The notes under the pieces: generated by a model
Databases searched by the model: none
The model's input: the letters and a program-made list of their open reading frames with translations, nothing else
What the model was told of the DNA's origin: nothing
Shown: positions 7,351-16,127 of the stretch, piece by piece
How the letters are laid out: each line of letters begins with the position of its first letter
Numbering within the stretch: the first letter of the stretch is position 1
Position numbers and translations under genes: made by a program
NCBI GenBank assembly: GCA_026394075.1
Contig: JAPKYX010000181.1
Coordinates: forward strand, 1-60,922
Reading direction: 5' to 3'
Length of the DNA stretch: 60,922 nt
Source of the DNA: Acidobacteriota bacterium
GTDB taxonomy: Bacteria; Acidobacteriota; Terriglobia; Bryobacterales; Bryobacteraceae

Positions 7351-8153
7351 GAGTGATGTTTTGGGCCGCGCCTGATGCAGTGGCGACGGTGCAGGGCGTG
7401 AAGGCCTTGGGCGTGAACTGCGGCCAGTTGGGCGTGACGGGCGATTTCCCGCTCACCGGTGCCGCCCCGGCCTGGAAGGCGGCGCTGGAAGCCGAGAGCT
7501 TCTGCCTGGTGACCGTCTTTGCCGCCTACAATGGCGAAGACTACGCCGACATCCCCACGGTTGAGCGGACCGTCGGCTTCATCCCGGTGGCGACGCGCGA
7601 AGAGCGCGAGGCGCGGACGCTGGAGCTGTCAGACTTTGCGGCGGCCCTGGGCGTCACCTCCATCGCCTGTCACATCGGCTTTGTGCCGCACGACAAGAAC
7701 CATCCGGACTACGTCGCCGTGCGCGACATGGTGCGGCGGGTGTGTGACCATGCGGCGAAGAATGGCCAGACCTTTGCGCTTGAAACCGGGCAGGAGCCCG
7801 CTCACACGCTGCTGGACTTCTTCCAGGACGTCGACCGTGCCAACCTGGGCATCAATTTCGACCCGGCCAACCTGATCCTCTACGGGACGGATGAGCCGTT
7901 GCCCGCCCTGGGCGTGCTGGGCAAGCATGTCATCAGCGTCCACGCCAAGGACGGCATCAACCCGGCGGCTCCTGGCGCGCTGGGCAGCGAAAAACCGCTG
8001 GGGCAGGGCAGTGTCAACATCCCCGCCTTCGTCGCCAAGCTGAAAGAGATCGGCTACTCGGGTGCCGTCAACATCGAACGCGAAGGCCAATCGCCCGAGC
8101 AGTGGCGGGCCGACGTTTCGATGGCTGTCGGTCTGTTGAACAGCCTGATCTAG
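7341..8153 (+). CDS. Sugar phosphate isomerase/epimerase (xylose isomerase-like TIM barrel)
   Basis: 270 residues from ATG 7341 (MEVGVMFWAAPDA), overlapping the end of the oxidoreductase gene by 10 nt; the longer frame from 7251 is rejected because it runs back into that gene. Metal-site elements of the AP-endonuclease-2/xylose isomerase superfamily are present: the ACHIGFVPH segment, ALETGQEP (Glu), LGINFDPANLILYG, VSVHAKDG and a final NIEREG (Glu). It probably interconverts a keto sugar or inositol derivative handed over by the upstream dehydrogenase. Translational coupling supports a shared pathway. Confidence 0.83.
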   Translation: MEVGVMFWAAPDAVATVQGVKALGVNCGQLGVTGDFPLTGAAPAWKAALEAESFCLVTVFAAYNGEDYADIPTVERTVGFIPVATREEREARTLELSDFAAALGVTSIACHIGFVPHDKNHPDYVAVRDMVRRVCDHAAKNGQTFALETGQEPAHTLLDFFQDVDRANLGINFDPANLILYGTDEPLPALGVLGKHVISVHAKDGINPAAPGALGSEKPLGQGSVNIPAFVAKLKEIGYSGAVNIEREGQSPEQWRADVSMAVGLLNSLI

Positions 8154-8162
8154 GTTCTGCCC

Positions 8163-9671
8163 ATGCGACGCCGCGAACTGCTGGCTTTGCCCGGAGTGGC
8201 CGCGCTGCCGGCGGCGGCGCAGTCGAGCCTGCCGTTAGTCGACAAGCAGCCCGGCGCGGGCTTTGCGGAACGGGACATCACGCCCGCCATCGGGTCCGAG
8301 CAGCCGGGCAACTACTACAAGCGCTACAACGAGTCGGTCCACGACCCCTGCAAGGTACGCGCGGCCGTCTTTACCGATGGCGCGGCCACGGCGGCGCTGG
8401 TCAGCGTGGATGCGCTGATCGTGCCGCGGGCTATGGTCCTGGCCGCCCGGCAGCGTATCGCCAAGATGACCAGCATCGCCGCTGATGCGGCGCTGATCGG
8501 GGCGACGCACACCCACTCCGGCGGACCCGTGGGCATGGTGCAGCCAGGCGAGTTTGACGGGGCACCGCCGCACGTCCAGCAGTTGGCGAAGCTCTCCACT
8601 GAAGCGGACCCGAAGTACCTGACGCGCGTGGAAGATGCCATCGTCGATGCCGTCGCCGAAGCCTTCCGCGCACGCAAAGCCTATCAGTGCGGGGTCGCCT
8701 CCGGTATCGAAGAGAAGTCGGCCTTCAACCGCCGGTTTCACATGAAGAACGGGCAGACGTGGACTCACCCGCAGGCCGGAAACCCGGACATGCTGGACGC
8801 GGCGGGACCCGTCGATCCGGAAGTGGGCGTCATGGGAGCCTTTGACGGCGGCCGCCTGGTGGGCTGCGTGGTGACCTTTGCCTGCCATGCGACGACCAAT
8901 CCCGCTGGCATCTCGGCCAACTGGATCTACTATCTCGAAAAGACCATCCGCGCCGTGCATGGGCCGGATGTCGTCGTGGTCTTTCTGCCCGGAGCCACGG
9001 GCGATGTCACCCAGGTGGACAACCGCAGCCGGTTCCGGCAGCCGACCGGAGAGCAGTGGGCGAAATTGGTGGGCGGACGTGTGGGAGCGGAGGCGCTGAA
9101 GTGTCTGGTGTCGATGACGCCCGGCGCGCTGACTCCGGTGCGTGTGGCCTCCCGGACCCTGGACGTGGCGCGGCGCAAGCCATCGAAGGCTCGCGTGGCG
9201 AAGGCGGCGGCGCTCGCGACACCCGCCGTGCAGACGACGGCGCAGTGGGTGTTCGCCAAAGAAACGGTGATGCTGGATTGGCTGATCTCCCGCTACCCGA
9301 CGGCGCCGGTGGAAGTGCAGGCGCTGCAGATTGGCCCGGTGGTCTTTGCCGCGAATCCATCAGAGTACTTCTGCCAGTTGGGCTTGGACATCAAGAAAGG
9401 CAGCCGCTTCTCCTTCACCTGGCCGGTGATGCTGGCCAACGGCTGCGTCGGCTACGTGCCCACCGAAGAGGCGATGGGGCCGGGCGGCGGCGGGTATGAG
9501 ACGCGCCTGACTACCTACTCCAACCTGCGGGTGACCGCTGGTACAGAGATTAAGCAAGTATCGCTTGAATTGATCGCGACATTCACGCCCGGCGCAACGC
9601 CCGCGCCGCCGCCACATGCGCCGTTCAAGGCACCCTGGGACTACGGTAGCGTGCCACCGGAGACAAGCTAG
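8163..9671 (+). CDS. Secreted neutral/alkaline ceramidase-like protein
   Basis: 502 residues with a twin-arginine-like start (MRRRELLALPGVAALPAAAQ) and mature region from about residue 21. The N-terminal half resembles the neutral ceramidase N-terminal domain: AERDITPA, then GATHTHSGG with the paired metal-binding His, TFACHAT and PGATGDVT. Where true ceramidases have a GDVSP motif with the catalytic Ser, this protein has GDVTQ, so ceramide hydrolysis is doubtful; related Acidobacteria proteins are commonly of unknown substrate. It follows the epimerase gene by 9 nt and precedes the xylanase gene, so it may belong to a secreted polymer-degrading set. Confidence 0.72.
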   Translation: MRRRELLALPGVAALPAAAQSSLPLVDKQPGAGFAERDITPAIGSEQPGNYYKRYNESVHDPCKVRAAVFTDGAATAALVSVDALIVPRAMVLAARQRIAKMTSIAADAALIGATHTHSGGPVGMVQPGEFDGAPPHVQQLAKLSTEADPKYLTRVEDAIVDAVAEAFRARKAYQCGVASGIEEKSAFNRRFHMKNGQTWTHPQAGNPDMLDAAGPVDPEVGVMGAFDGGRLVGCVVTFACHATTNPAGISANWIYYLEKTIRAVHGPDVVVVFLPGATGDVTQVDNRSRFRQPTGEQWAKLVGGRVGAEALKCLVSMTPGALTPVRVASRTLDVARRKPSKARVAKAAALATPAVQTTAQWVFAKETVMLDWLISRYPTAPVEVQALQIGPVVFAANPSEYFCQLGLDIKKGSRFSFTWPVMLANGCVGYVPTEEAMGPGGGGYETRLTTYSNLRVTAGTEIKQVSLELIATFTPGATPAPPPHAPFKAPWDYGSVPPETS

Positions 9672-9674
9672 CCC

Positions 9675-11432
9675 GTGAGAGTGCAGAATCAAAGCATGAG
9701 GCATTTCTGCCTGTTGGCCCTGGCGGTGGCTCCTTTGGCCGCGCAAACATCGATCCTCCCTGCTGACCCGCTCGGCTCTTTCCGGCTGGCTTGCACCTCG
9801 GGCGGCAAGCTGGAGCGAGTCGCGGCGGAAGGCAGCATGGGCGAGGCGCTGCGCCTCACGACGCCCGCGACCATCTCGACGGGCAACGATCGCGAATGGA
9901 GCTGCCGCATCCGGCATACGCTTGCTGTTCCAGTGGCCTCCGGTGACTGGCTGGTAGCGGCCTTCTGGGTGCGCAGCGTGGCCACGGGCGAATCGGGCGA
10001 TGCTTACGTCAAGCTCAACTTTGAGCGCAACGCCTCGGACTATCGCAAGTCAGTGAATGCCGGGACGCTGGTGACGCCCTACTGGCGCCGCGTCCAGATT
10101 CCGTTCAAGCTGGTTGAGGCTTATACGCCCGGCGGTGCGATGCTCGATTTTTGGGTGGGCTACGACCCACAGACAATTGAGATCGGCGGTATTGCCATCG
10201 ACAACTATGGCCAATCCGCCAACCAACCGGCGGCCACCGAAGGCTATACCTATCCGGGCCGGGAAGCCGACGCTCCCTGGCGCGTGACGGCGCAGGAGCG
10301 GATCGACAAGCACCGCAAGGCGGACTTGAAGTTGGTCGTGACCAACGCCCAAGGACAGCCGCAGGAAGGCGTGCCGGTGAAGATCCGGATGAAGCGTCAT
10401 GCGTTCGGCTTTGGCAGCGCCGTGGCTGCGGACAACTTGCTGGGCACGCGCGCTGACGATGAGATTTACCGCCGGAAGGTGAAAGAGCTGTTCAATAAGG
10501 TGGTCCTCGAAAACGACCTGAAATGGCCGTCGTGGATCCAGAATCGCAACCGTGCCTTGAACGGCATCCGCTGGCTGCGGGACAACGGCATCACTGACAT
10601 TCGCGGCCACAACATGGTGTGGCCCGGCTGGCAGTACCTGCCTAACGATCTGCGCCCGCTGGCCTCAAACCCGGAGGCATTGCGCAAACGCATCGACGAC
10701 CACATCGCGGACGTGGGTACGGCCACGGCCGGCCTGGTGAAGGATTGGGACGTGATCAATGAGCCAATCCCCAATCGCGACCTCCAGAACATCCTGGGCG
10801 ACGGCGAACTGGAGCGCTGGCTGCGTCTGGCGCGCGCGGTGGACCCGGATGTGCGCCTGTTCATCAACGAGTACGACATCGAAACGGGCGGTGGGCGCAA
10901 CGTCCGCAAGCAGGACCAGTTCTTCCAAATGCTGAAAGCGATGCTGGACGCCGGGGCGCCGCTGACCGGGATCGGCATCCAGGGTCACTTCGGCACCGAC
11001 GCCACGCATCCGCAAAAGGTCTACGACATCCTGGACCGCTATGCGGCATTGGGGTTGCCGCTACAGATCACCGAGTTCGACATCAACACCCTCGACGAGC
11101 AGTTACAGGCCGACTATCTGCGCGACTACCTCACCATCGTCTTCAGCCACCCGGCCATCGATGCCTTTCTGCAATGGGGCTTTTGGGAAGGCCGCCACTG
11201 GCTGCCCGCCGCCGCGCTCTACCGGCGCGACTGGTCAGAAAAGCCGCACGGCAAAGCCTATCGAGATTTGGTGTTCACTCAGTGGTGGACCAATGCCGAC
11301 GGCACGACGGCCGCCGACGGCACCTTCACCGTGCGGGGCTTTTTGGGCGACTACGAGATCGAGACTCCCGTGGGAGTGATGCCCGTAAAGCTGCAGCGGG
11401 AGAGTCCGGCCTTGCCGATCGTGCTGCCGTAA
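9675..11432 (+). CDS. Endo-1,4-beta-xylanase, GH10, with N-terminal carbohydrate-binding-like domain
   Basis: 585 residues from 9675; ATG 9696 (MRHFCLLALAVAPLAAQ) gives a cleaner signal peptide and is probably the true start. After it comes a beta-rich carbohydrate-binding-like region (about residues 35-180), a short linker, then a GH10 catalytic barrel (about 235-530). In full-frame numbering the acid/base Glu is E363 (WDVINEP) and the nucleophile is E467 (ITEFDI); FGSAV, ENDLKWPS and GHNMVWP are further GH10 marks. It should cut internal bonds of xylan outside the cytoplasm. Its xylose product would feed xylB at 2047-3531. Confidence 0.93.
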   Translation: MRVQNQSMRHFCLLALAVAPLAAQTSILPADPLGSFRLACTSGGKLERVAAEGSMGEALRLTTPATISTGNDREWSCRIRHTLAVPVASGDWLVAAFWVRSVATGESGDAYVKLNFERNASDYRKSVNAGTLVTPYWRRVQIPFKLVEAYTPGGAMLDFWVGYDPQTIEIGGIAIDNYGQSANQPAATEGYTYPGREADAPWRVTAQERIDKHRKADLKLVVTNAQGQPQEGVPVKIRMKRHAFGFGSAVAADNLLGTRADDEIYRRKVKELFNKVVLENDLKWPSWIQNRNRALNGIRWLRDNGITDIRGHNMVWPGWQYLPNDLRPLASNPEALRKRIDDHIADVGTATAGLVKDWDVINEPIPNRDLQNILGDGELERWLRLARAVDPDVRLFINEYDIETGGGRNVRKQDQFFQMLKAMLDAGAPLTGIGIQGHFGTDATHPQKVYDILDRYAALGLPLQITEFDINTLDEQLQADYLRDYLTIVFSHPAIDAFLQWGFWEGRHWLPAAALYRRDWSEKPHGKAYRDLVFTQWWTNADGTTAADGTFTVRGFLGDYEIETPVGVMPVKLQRESPALPIVLP

Positions 11433-11451
11433 CCGATTCACTCTCAGCGTC

Positions 11452-11457
11452 TATACT
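11452..11457 (+). promoter_or_regulatory. -10-like box, leaderless-type start of amidohydrolase gene
   Basis: TATACT ends 7 nt before ATG 11465. No ribosome site lies in the 7 nt between. Confidence 0.5.
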
Positions 11458-11464
11458 TTCCCGT

Positions 11465-13168
11465 ATGGCCGACCGTGACCGATTCCTCTCTTTCCTCCCG
11501 CTGACGAGGCACCTGCTGCGCCTGACTGTTGGCCTTAGCTTGGCCGCTGGTGCCGCGTTCAGTCAACAAGCGCTGGTGCTCGTAAATGGCAAGGTGTGGA
11601 CCGGCGCAGCGGCGAAGCCCTACGTCTCCGCCGTGGCCATGCGTGAGGGCCGAATCGTTGCTGCGGGCACCGATGCGCAAGCGCGCGCGGCGGCTCCGGG
11701 GGCGCGGGTGATCGATCTAAAGGGCGCGTTTGCCATGCCTGGCTTCAACGATGCGCACGTGCACTTTTTGGGCGGAGCACAGGGGTTGACGAAGGTGGAG
11801 CTCACCGGCGTCTGCACGCTCGACGATATTCAGCGGGCCGTGCTCCGCTGGGCGCGGCTGAATCCGGAAGCGCCGTGGGTGACGGGCGGCGGCTGGGAGT
11901 ACACCTGCTTCCCGGAAGGCCGTCTGCCGACGCGGCAGGATCTGGATGCCGTGGTGCCGGACCGGCCGGTCTTTTTGAGCGCCTATGACGGGCATACGGC
12001 GTGGGTGAACTCCAAGGCGCTGGCGATGGCGGGGGTCACCAAGGAGACGAAGTTCTCGGGCTTTGGCGAAGTGAAGCGCGATGCCACGGGTGAGCCCACG
12101 GGGGCGTTGCTTGAAGGCGCGCAGGGGCTGGTGCGGCGGATCGTGCCGCGCGACACTGCCGCGCAGCGGCGGAAGGCGCTGGAGGAGGGGCTGAAGCTGG
12201 CCGCCTCACTGGGTATCACCAGTTTGCAGAATGCCAGCGGCAACCAGGAAGAAGTGGAGCTCTACGAGGAGTTCCGCCGGGCGGGCAAGCTGACGGCCCG
12301 GATCTACTTTGCGTTGTCGGCCGGGCAGATGGACGACCGGCTGGAGGAGATTGCAGAGTTGCGGGCGGCTTACCCGGGTCCGGTGATCAAGCTGGTGGCG
12401 GTGAAGTTCATGCTGGATGGCGTCATCGAGTCTCACACGGCGGGCATGCTGGAGCCGTATAGCGACACGGCCAACGGCGACCGCGGCAAGCTAGCCTGGG
12501 AGCCGGAGGCGTACCGGCGGGCCGTGCAGAAGGCTGACCAGCTGGGCTTGCAGATCTTCACCCATGCCATCGGAGACCGCGCCGTGCGGCTGGCTCTCGA
12601 TGCTTATGAGCAAGCCGGCAAGGCCAACGGCGGACGCGATGCGCGCTTCCGGATTGAGCATATTGAGACCGTGCACCCCACCGACGTCCCGCGCTTCGCC
12701 AAGCTGGGCGTGATCGCTTCCATGGAGCCGATCCATTGCGACCCCGACACCGTCGCCGTCTGGAGCAAGGCCGTGGGACCGGAGCGGTTGAACCTGGCAT
12801 TTGCGTGGCGGGCGCTCGAAAAGGCGGGCGCGAAGCTGGTGTTTTCCAGCGACTGGCCCGCATCGATTGCTCTCGACCCCGTTCGTGGCCTGCACAACGC
12901 CGTCAACCGCCGCACCACCAGCGGAAAGCCCGAAGGCGGCTGGCTCCCCGAGCACCGCGTCTCCGTCGAGACCGCCTTACGCGCCTACACGTCGACGGCG
13001 GCGTACGCGAGCTTCGATGACGGCCTAAAGGGGACCATCGAGCCGGGCAAGCTGGCCGATGTGGTGGTGCTGTCACAAGATCCCTTGGCGGTGCCGCCGA
13101 TGGAGTTGCACAAGACGAAGGTGAAGCTGACGGTGTTTGATGGACGGGTGGTGTTTGAGGCGAAGTAG
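11465..13168 (+). CDS. Secreted amidohydrolase, YtcJ-like
   Basis: 567 residues from ATG 11465. A longer open frame reaches back to 11174 but overlaps the xylanase gene, and its extra residues are Arg-rich out-of-frame sequence. A signal peptide (about residues 1-35, ending SLAAGAAFSQ) precedes the amidohydrolase beta-sandwich VNGKVWTG. Metal-site parts are visible: PGFNDAHVHF (HxH), FTHAIGDRAV, RIEHIETV and FSSDWPASI (Asp). The family hydrolyses N-substituted formamides and similar amides; the true substrate is unknown. It has its own start box 7 nt upstream and lies 32 bp after the xylanase gene. Confidence 0.85.
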   Translation: MADRDRFLSFLPLTRHLLRLTVGLSLAAGAAFSQQALVLVNGKVWTGAAAKPYVSAVAMREGRIVAAGTDAQARAAAPGARVIDLKGAFAMPGFNDAHVHFLGGAQGLTKVELTGVCTLDDIQRAVLRWARLNPEAPWVTGGGWEYTCFPEGRLPTRQDLDAVVPDRPVFLSAYDGHTAWVNSKALAMAGVTKETKFSGFGEVKRDATGEPTGALLEGAQGLVRRIVPRDTAAQRRKALEEGLKLAASLGITSLQNASGNQEEVELYEEFRRAGKLTARIYFALSAGQMDDRLEEIAELRAAYPGPVIKLVAVKFMLDGVIESHTAGMLEPYSDTANGDRGKLAWEPEAYRRAVQKADQLGLQIFTHAIGDRAVRLALDAYEQAGKANGGRDARFRIEHIETVHPTDVPRFAKLGVIASMEPIHCDPDTVAVWSKAVGPERLNLAFAWRALEKAGAKLVFSSDWPASIALDPVRGLHNAVNRRTTSGKPEGGWLPEHRVSVETALRAYTSTAAYASFDDGLKGTIEPGKLADVVVLSQDPLAVPPMELHKTKVKLTVFDGRVVFEAK

Positions 13169-13175
13169 CCGTACG
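13167..13175. repeat. 9-bp direct repeat, left copy
   Basis: AGCCGTACG, identical to 14223-14231. The two copies bracket a 1047-bp AT-richer segment that holds one membrane-protein gene. Confidence 0.55.
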
Positions 13176-13234
13176 GATCGCTGCTAGCGAAAAATCGGAG
13201 TCAGGCTGGAGAGTGTGCCGGTGACGGCACGTTA

Positions 13235-14173
13235 TCAGGGCAAACGATTGAGTCTAAACAAAGCCGCGAAACCCATTTGAGACTCATCTAGGAGCCTTCC
13301 GCCCCTACGTTTCGCATCAGCAATCGATCTAATTTCTGATACTCGTTCAGTTGCTGGTATCGAGAGAATGTAGATCTCTAAAAGTTCTGGGGGAGCCTGG
13401 AGTCTACCAAATGAAGAAATATCTGTTTCCACTGAAAACTCGTCTTGAATGGGGATGCTGAACTCTTGACTCCTTACGAAGTTTTCATCTCTCATTTTGT
13501 CGACGCTGTTGTTGGCCGCCCGGACAAATACTACAACTTTGTCGTCTTTGTTCCGCATTGCGGCCAGTCTTCGGGTAAAGATATCAGCTGTAATCTTGCT
13601 GAGATGCGCCTGCGCATCGACAACAAGACGCGTCGACTTAAGAATTTTACCAGGTGGATTCCTATCCGCATATCCAATTGCGGCGACAAATCCAAGGAAA
13701 AAGAAAACGAAGGCGGCAATAGTAATCGACAGTAATGTCGAAGATGCTCGACTGGCATAAAACGACCATACTAGCCAGCCGACCGATACTACTACTAGCG
13801 CAATGCTCCCGATCGGGCCAAAAAGCATCGAAAGCCCTTCAGCGACTCCTGTGTTCCCAAAAGACAGGACGAAATCGATGTTCTGTGCCGAGTAGAAAAC
13901 CTTGAGCAGCACCGAGCCGATCGTGCTTACCAACGGTGCTAGACCGACCCTCTTGCTCCATGCATGTTCCAAGCTATGCCGCTCCTCAGTGAGTCTATCG
14001 TATCGGCGTGTCGGGTGAATTGGTGCCTCAATACCGCCCCGGCGTGTAACATCTAGGCCCGATGGCGGCACGACAAAGATCTCTCCGTGGCCACCGGTGG
14101 CCACGATCAGGCCCGGAGTGAAGTCCATCCGACTCGCAAGCCCCAAGCCGCGCATACCGATTCTGGGTGGCAC
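13235..14173 (-). CDS. Hypothetical membrane protein in a low-GC insert
   Basis: I do not recognise the family. About 312 residues from a GTG at 14173; ATGs at 14155 and 14128 are also possible and none has a convincing ribosome site. Hydrophobic segments sit at about residues 116-139 and 145-168, with a weaker one at 76-95. The soluble C-terminal half (about 180-312) is charged. Base composition is clearly lower in GC than the neighbours (about 38% in one 60-base line, about 45-50% elsewhere), so the gene is probably acquired. It lies entirely between two copies of AGCCGTACG. Confidence 0.62.
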   Translation of the reverse strand: MPPRIGMRGLGLASRMDFTPGLIVATGGHGEIFVVPPSGLDVTRRGGIEAPIHPTRRYDRLTEERHSLEHAWSKRVGLAPLVSTIGSVLLKVFYSAQNIDFVLSFGNTGVAEGLSMLFGPIGSIALVVVSVGWLVWSFYASRASSTLLSITIAAFVFFFLGFVAAIGYADRNPPGKILKSTRLVVDAQAHLSKITADIFTRRLAAMRNKDDKVVVFVRAANNSVDKMRDENFVRSQEFSIPIQDEFSVETDISSFGRLQAPPELLEIYILSIPATERVSEIRSIADAKRRGGRLLDESQMGFAALFRLNRLP

Positions 14174-14222
14174 TTCGAGTATGGTGCTGCTGCTCCACTA
14201 CGAGGACTCTCGGTAAACGGGC

Positions 14223-14231
14223 AGCCGTACG
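14223..14231. repeat. 9-bp direct repeat, right copy
   Basis: AGCCGTACG, the partner of 13167-13175. No terminal inverted repeat was found just inside the copies. Confidence 0.55.
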
Positions 14232-14264
14232 AAAACAAGAGCCGCTCCATCGTAAGACACGACG

Positions 14265-15179
14265 CTAGAGCCGGTAGAGCTTCTGCGCGGTCAGGCCGCG
14301 GATCTTGGCTTTGTCCAATTCTGAGGCGAAGCTGAAGGCGGCATCGAAGACAGCGATGGCTTTGTCAAATTGAGCCGCATTCATGCCGAGGCCGCCCCAG
14401 ATCATGCGGTCGGCGCCGAAGGCGGCGTGGAGCTTTTTCACCGTGGGCGCGATGTCCGTGTGTGGGTGCGGGGTCTTAGTGAGATAGCTCCAGCCGGAGA
14501 ATTTCATCACTGTGTTGGGCAGCTTGGCTAGGGCGAGCACTTGTTCGAACTCGACCGGAGTGCCTTCACCGGCGCGGCCCATGTGGTCCAGCACAACGGG
14601 CATTTGCGGGAACTCCGCCGCTAGCTTGGCGATCGAGGCGGCGTGGCGGGGGATGAAGTGCATCTGGATGGCGAGCCTCAAGTCAGCGGCGGCTTTCCAG
14701 GTGCGGCGCATCTCAGCGGAACCCATGTCTCGTTCTCGGATGGGGCGCGTGGCGTCCCAGGGGGCTTCACCCGCTTTGCGGTTCTCGTGTACGCGGAGGG
14801 CGACGATGCGGTTGGGCCACTTTTTCGTGAGCGCGGCCATGCGCGCGGGCGTGTCGGGCTTGAGCGGGTCAAACAGGCAGGTGCCTTTGAAGAAGCCTTT
14901 GCGGGGCTCGTGTTCGAAGCAGTATTCCAGATAGCGGTGGTCGTCCTGGTAGGGTTCCGGGTGGACGATGATGGCGTGGTCGATTTTGGCCGCGGTGACG
15001 AATTGAGCGTACTCGTCCAGGCGTTCGGGCGGCGGTTGATAGGTGGCGGCGGGGTGATAGGGGAAGCGGGCCGGGTCGAACAGATGGATGTGGGTGTCGA
15101 CCAGCACGCCGGCGGGGCGGGCGGCTTGGAGCAAGGGTGTGGCCGCACTGGCCAGCAGCGCGCGTCGGGAGAGAAGCAT
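14265..15179 (-). CDS. Exported amidohydrolase-2 family protein (lactonase-like TIM barrel)
   Basis: 304 residues with a Tat-like signal (MLLSRRALLASAATPLLQAA). The barrel starts with VDTHIHLFDP (HxH), and VLDHMGR and IQMHFIP fit amidohydrolase-2 proteins such as fuconolactonase and pyrone-dicarboxylate lactonase. The usual C-terminal WGSD[FW]P motif, whose Asp is a metal/catalytic ligand, reads WGGLGMN here, so the Asp is not at its normal place; the enzyme may be altered or inactive. TAGCAT (15191-15186) ends 6 nt before ATG with no Shine-Dalgarno. Confidence 0.78.
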   Translation of the reverse strand: MLLSRRALLASAATPLLQAARPAGVLVDTHIHLFDPARFPYHPAATYQPPPERLDEYAQFVTAAKIDHAIIVHPEPYQDDHRYLEYCFEHEPRKGFFKGTCLFDPLKPDTPARMAALTKKWPNRIVALRVHENRKAGEAPWDATRPIRERDMGSAEMRRTWKAAADLRLAIQMHFIPRHAASIAKLAAEFPQMPVVLDHMGRAGEGTPVEFEQVLALAKLPNTVMKFSGWSYLTKTPHPHTDIAPTVKKLHAAFGADRMIWGGLGMNAAQFDKAIAVFDAAFSFASELDKAKIRGLTAQKLYRL

Positions 15180-15185
15180 TCCGTC

Positions 15186-15191
15186 ATGCTA
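15186..15191 (-). promoter_or_regulatory. -10-like box, leaderless-type start of amidohydrolase at 15179
   Basis: TAGCAT on the minus strand, 6 nt before ATG 15179. Confidence 0.4.
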
Positions 15192-15242
15192 CTGCGAAAA
15201 CGGATGGCCGAAAATGCTCGTTTGGGGGAAGCAGCCGGGGGA

Positions 15243-15317
15243 TGGTAGCGCCAAGGGGAATCGAACCCCTATTTAAGCCTTGAGAGGGCTCTGTCCTAAC
15301 CGTTAGACGATGGCGCC
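15243..15317 (-). tRNA. tRNA-Glu (anticodon CTC)
   Basis: On the minus strand the sequence folds into a full cloverleaf: acceptor GGCGCCA/TGGCGCT, D-arm with CTAACGGTTAGGA, anticodon loop CTCTCAA (anticodon CTC), T-stem AGGGG/CCCCT around TTCGATT. The discriminator A is followed by an encoded CCA. It reads GAG codons. Confidence 0.95.
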
Positions 15318-15368
15318 GCGGCTACATCTGGAAGGATAACACTCCGGGTCCGGGCGAAACAACCGGAG

Positions 15369-16118
15369 TCATTCCCCTTGGCCGCCGCGCACTTTCCACA
15401 GGATCTGCCGCAGCATGCCTTGCCAGACGGTGACGTCGTGGGGCGCGAGGTCCAGGCGGCGGATCAGGCGGCGGACTTTCTCTTCCGTGGAGGGCGTGCG
15501 AGCGTAGCCCGATTCTTCCAGCACCGTGAGCAGCCGCTCTTCGAACAGCGTGAGTTGCTCCTGCGTGGCGCGTGGCTGCTCCTGCCGGGTGATGGGGGCG
15601 TCGTTGCGGATGAGTTCGTAGAGGGTGACGGCGACCGCTTGGCCCAGGTTCATCGAGTCATGCTCGGCGCGGGTGGGGATGTGGACCAGCAGGTCGCAGT
15701 AGCTCAAGTGGTCGTTGCCCAGGCCGTGCTTTTCACTGCCGAACAGTAGGGCGACGGGTCCGGAGTGGGCCCGGATCTCCGGCGCGGCCTGCTCCAGGCG
15801 GAGCATCCGGTGTTGCAGTACGCGAGGCCCCAGGCTGTGAGTGCCCACGACCAGCGTCGCGTCGGCGATGGCTTCGGCGAGCGAGGGAAACTCGCGGGCT
15901 TGGGCGATGATGCTGGAGGCGCCGACGGCGCTGCGCGCTTCTTCGAGCGAGGGCCGGTAGGCTTCAAACAGGCGCAGATCGAAGAAGCCGAAGTTCGACA
16001 TGGCGCGCGCCGCCGCGCCGATGTTCAGCGGGTTGCGCGGGGATACCAGCACCACCGACACGGGCGGCAGGCCCGGGGTTTGGTTGTCTAACGGAACGGT
16101 CGAATCGCTGGAGGCCAA
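15369..16118 (-). CDS. trmJ: SpoU/TrmH-family RNA 2'-O-methyltransferase, TrmJ-like
   Basis: 249 residues with the SPOUT knot motifs: SPRNPLNIGAAARAM (motif 1, with the catalytic Arg region), LLFGSEKHGL (motif 2) and DSMNLGQAVAVTLYEL (motif 3). The C-terminal extension of about 80 residues fits TrmJ (tRNA Cm32/Um32 2'-O-methylation) rather than short TrmL. The start is TTG 16118, with a TAATCT box 6 nt upstream that also contains the speA stop. It follows speA by 9 bp on the minus strand, so it may be read through from there. TrmJ is the best family name, but target specificity is inferred. Confidence 0.83.
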   Translation of the reverse strand: MASSDSTVPLDNQTPGLPPVSVVLVSPRNPLNIGAAARAMSNFGFFDLRLFEAYRPSLEEARSAVGASSIIAQAREFPSLAEAIADATLVVGTHSLGPRVLQHRMLRLEQAAPEIRAHSGPVALLFGSEKHGLGNDHLSYCDLLVHIPTRAEHDSMNLGQAVAVTLYELIRNDAPITRQEQPRATQEQLTLFEERLLTVLEESGYARTPSTEEKVRRLIRRLDLAPHDVTVWQGMLRQILWKVRGGQGE

Positions 16119-16127
16119 GTCTCCAGA

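Noticed and set aside
11174..11464. N-terminal extension of the amidohydrolase frame
   Set aside because: It overlaps the xylanase gene in another frame, and the signal peptide begins at 11465 behind a start box.
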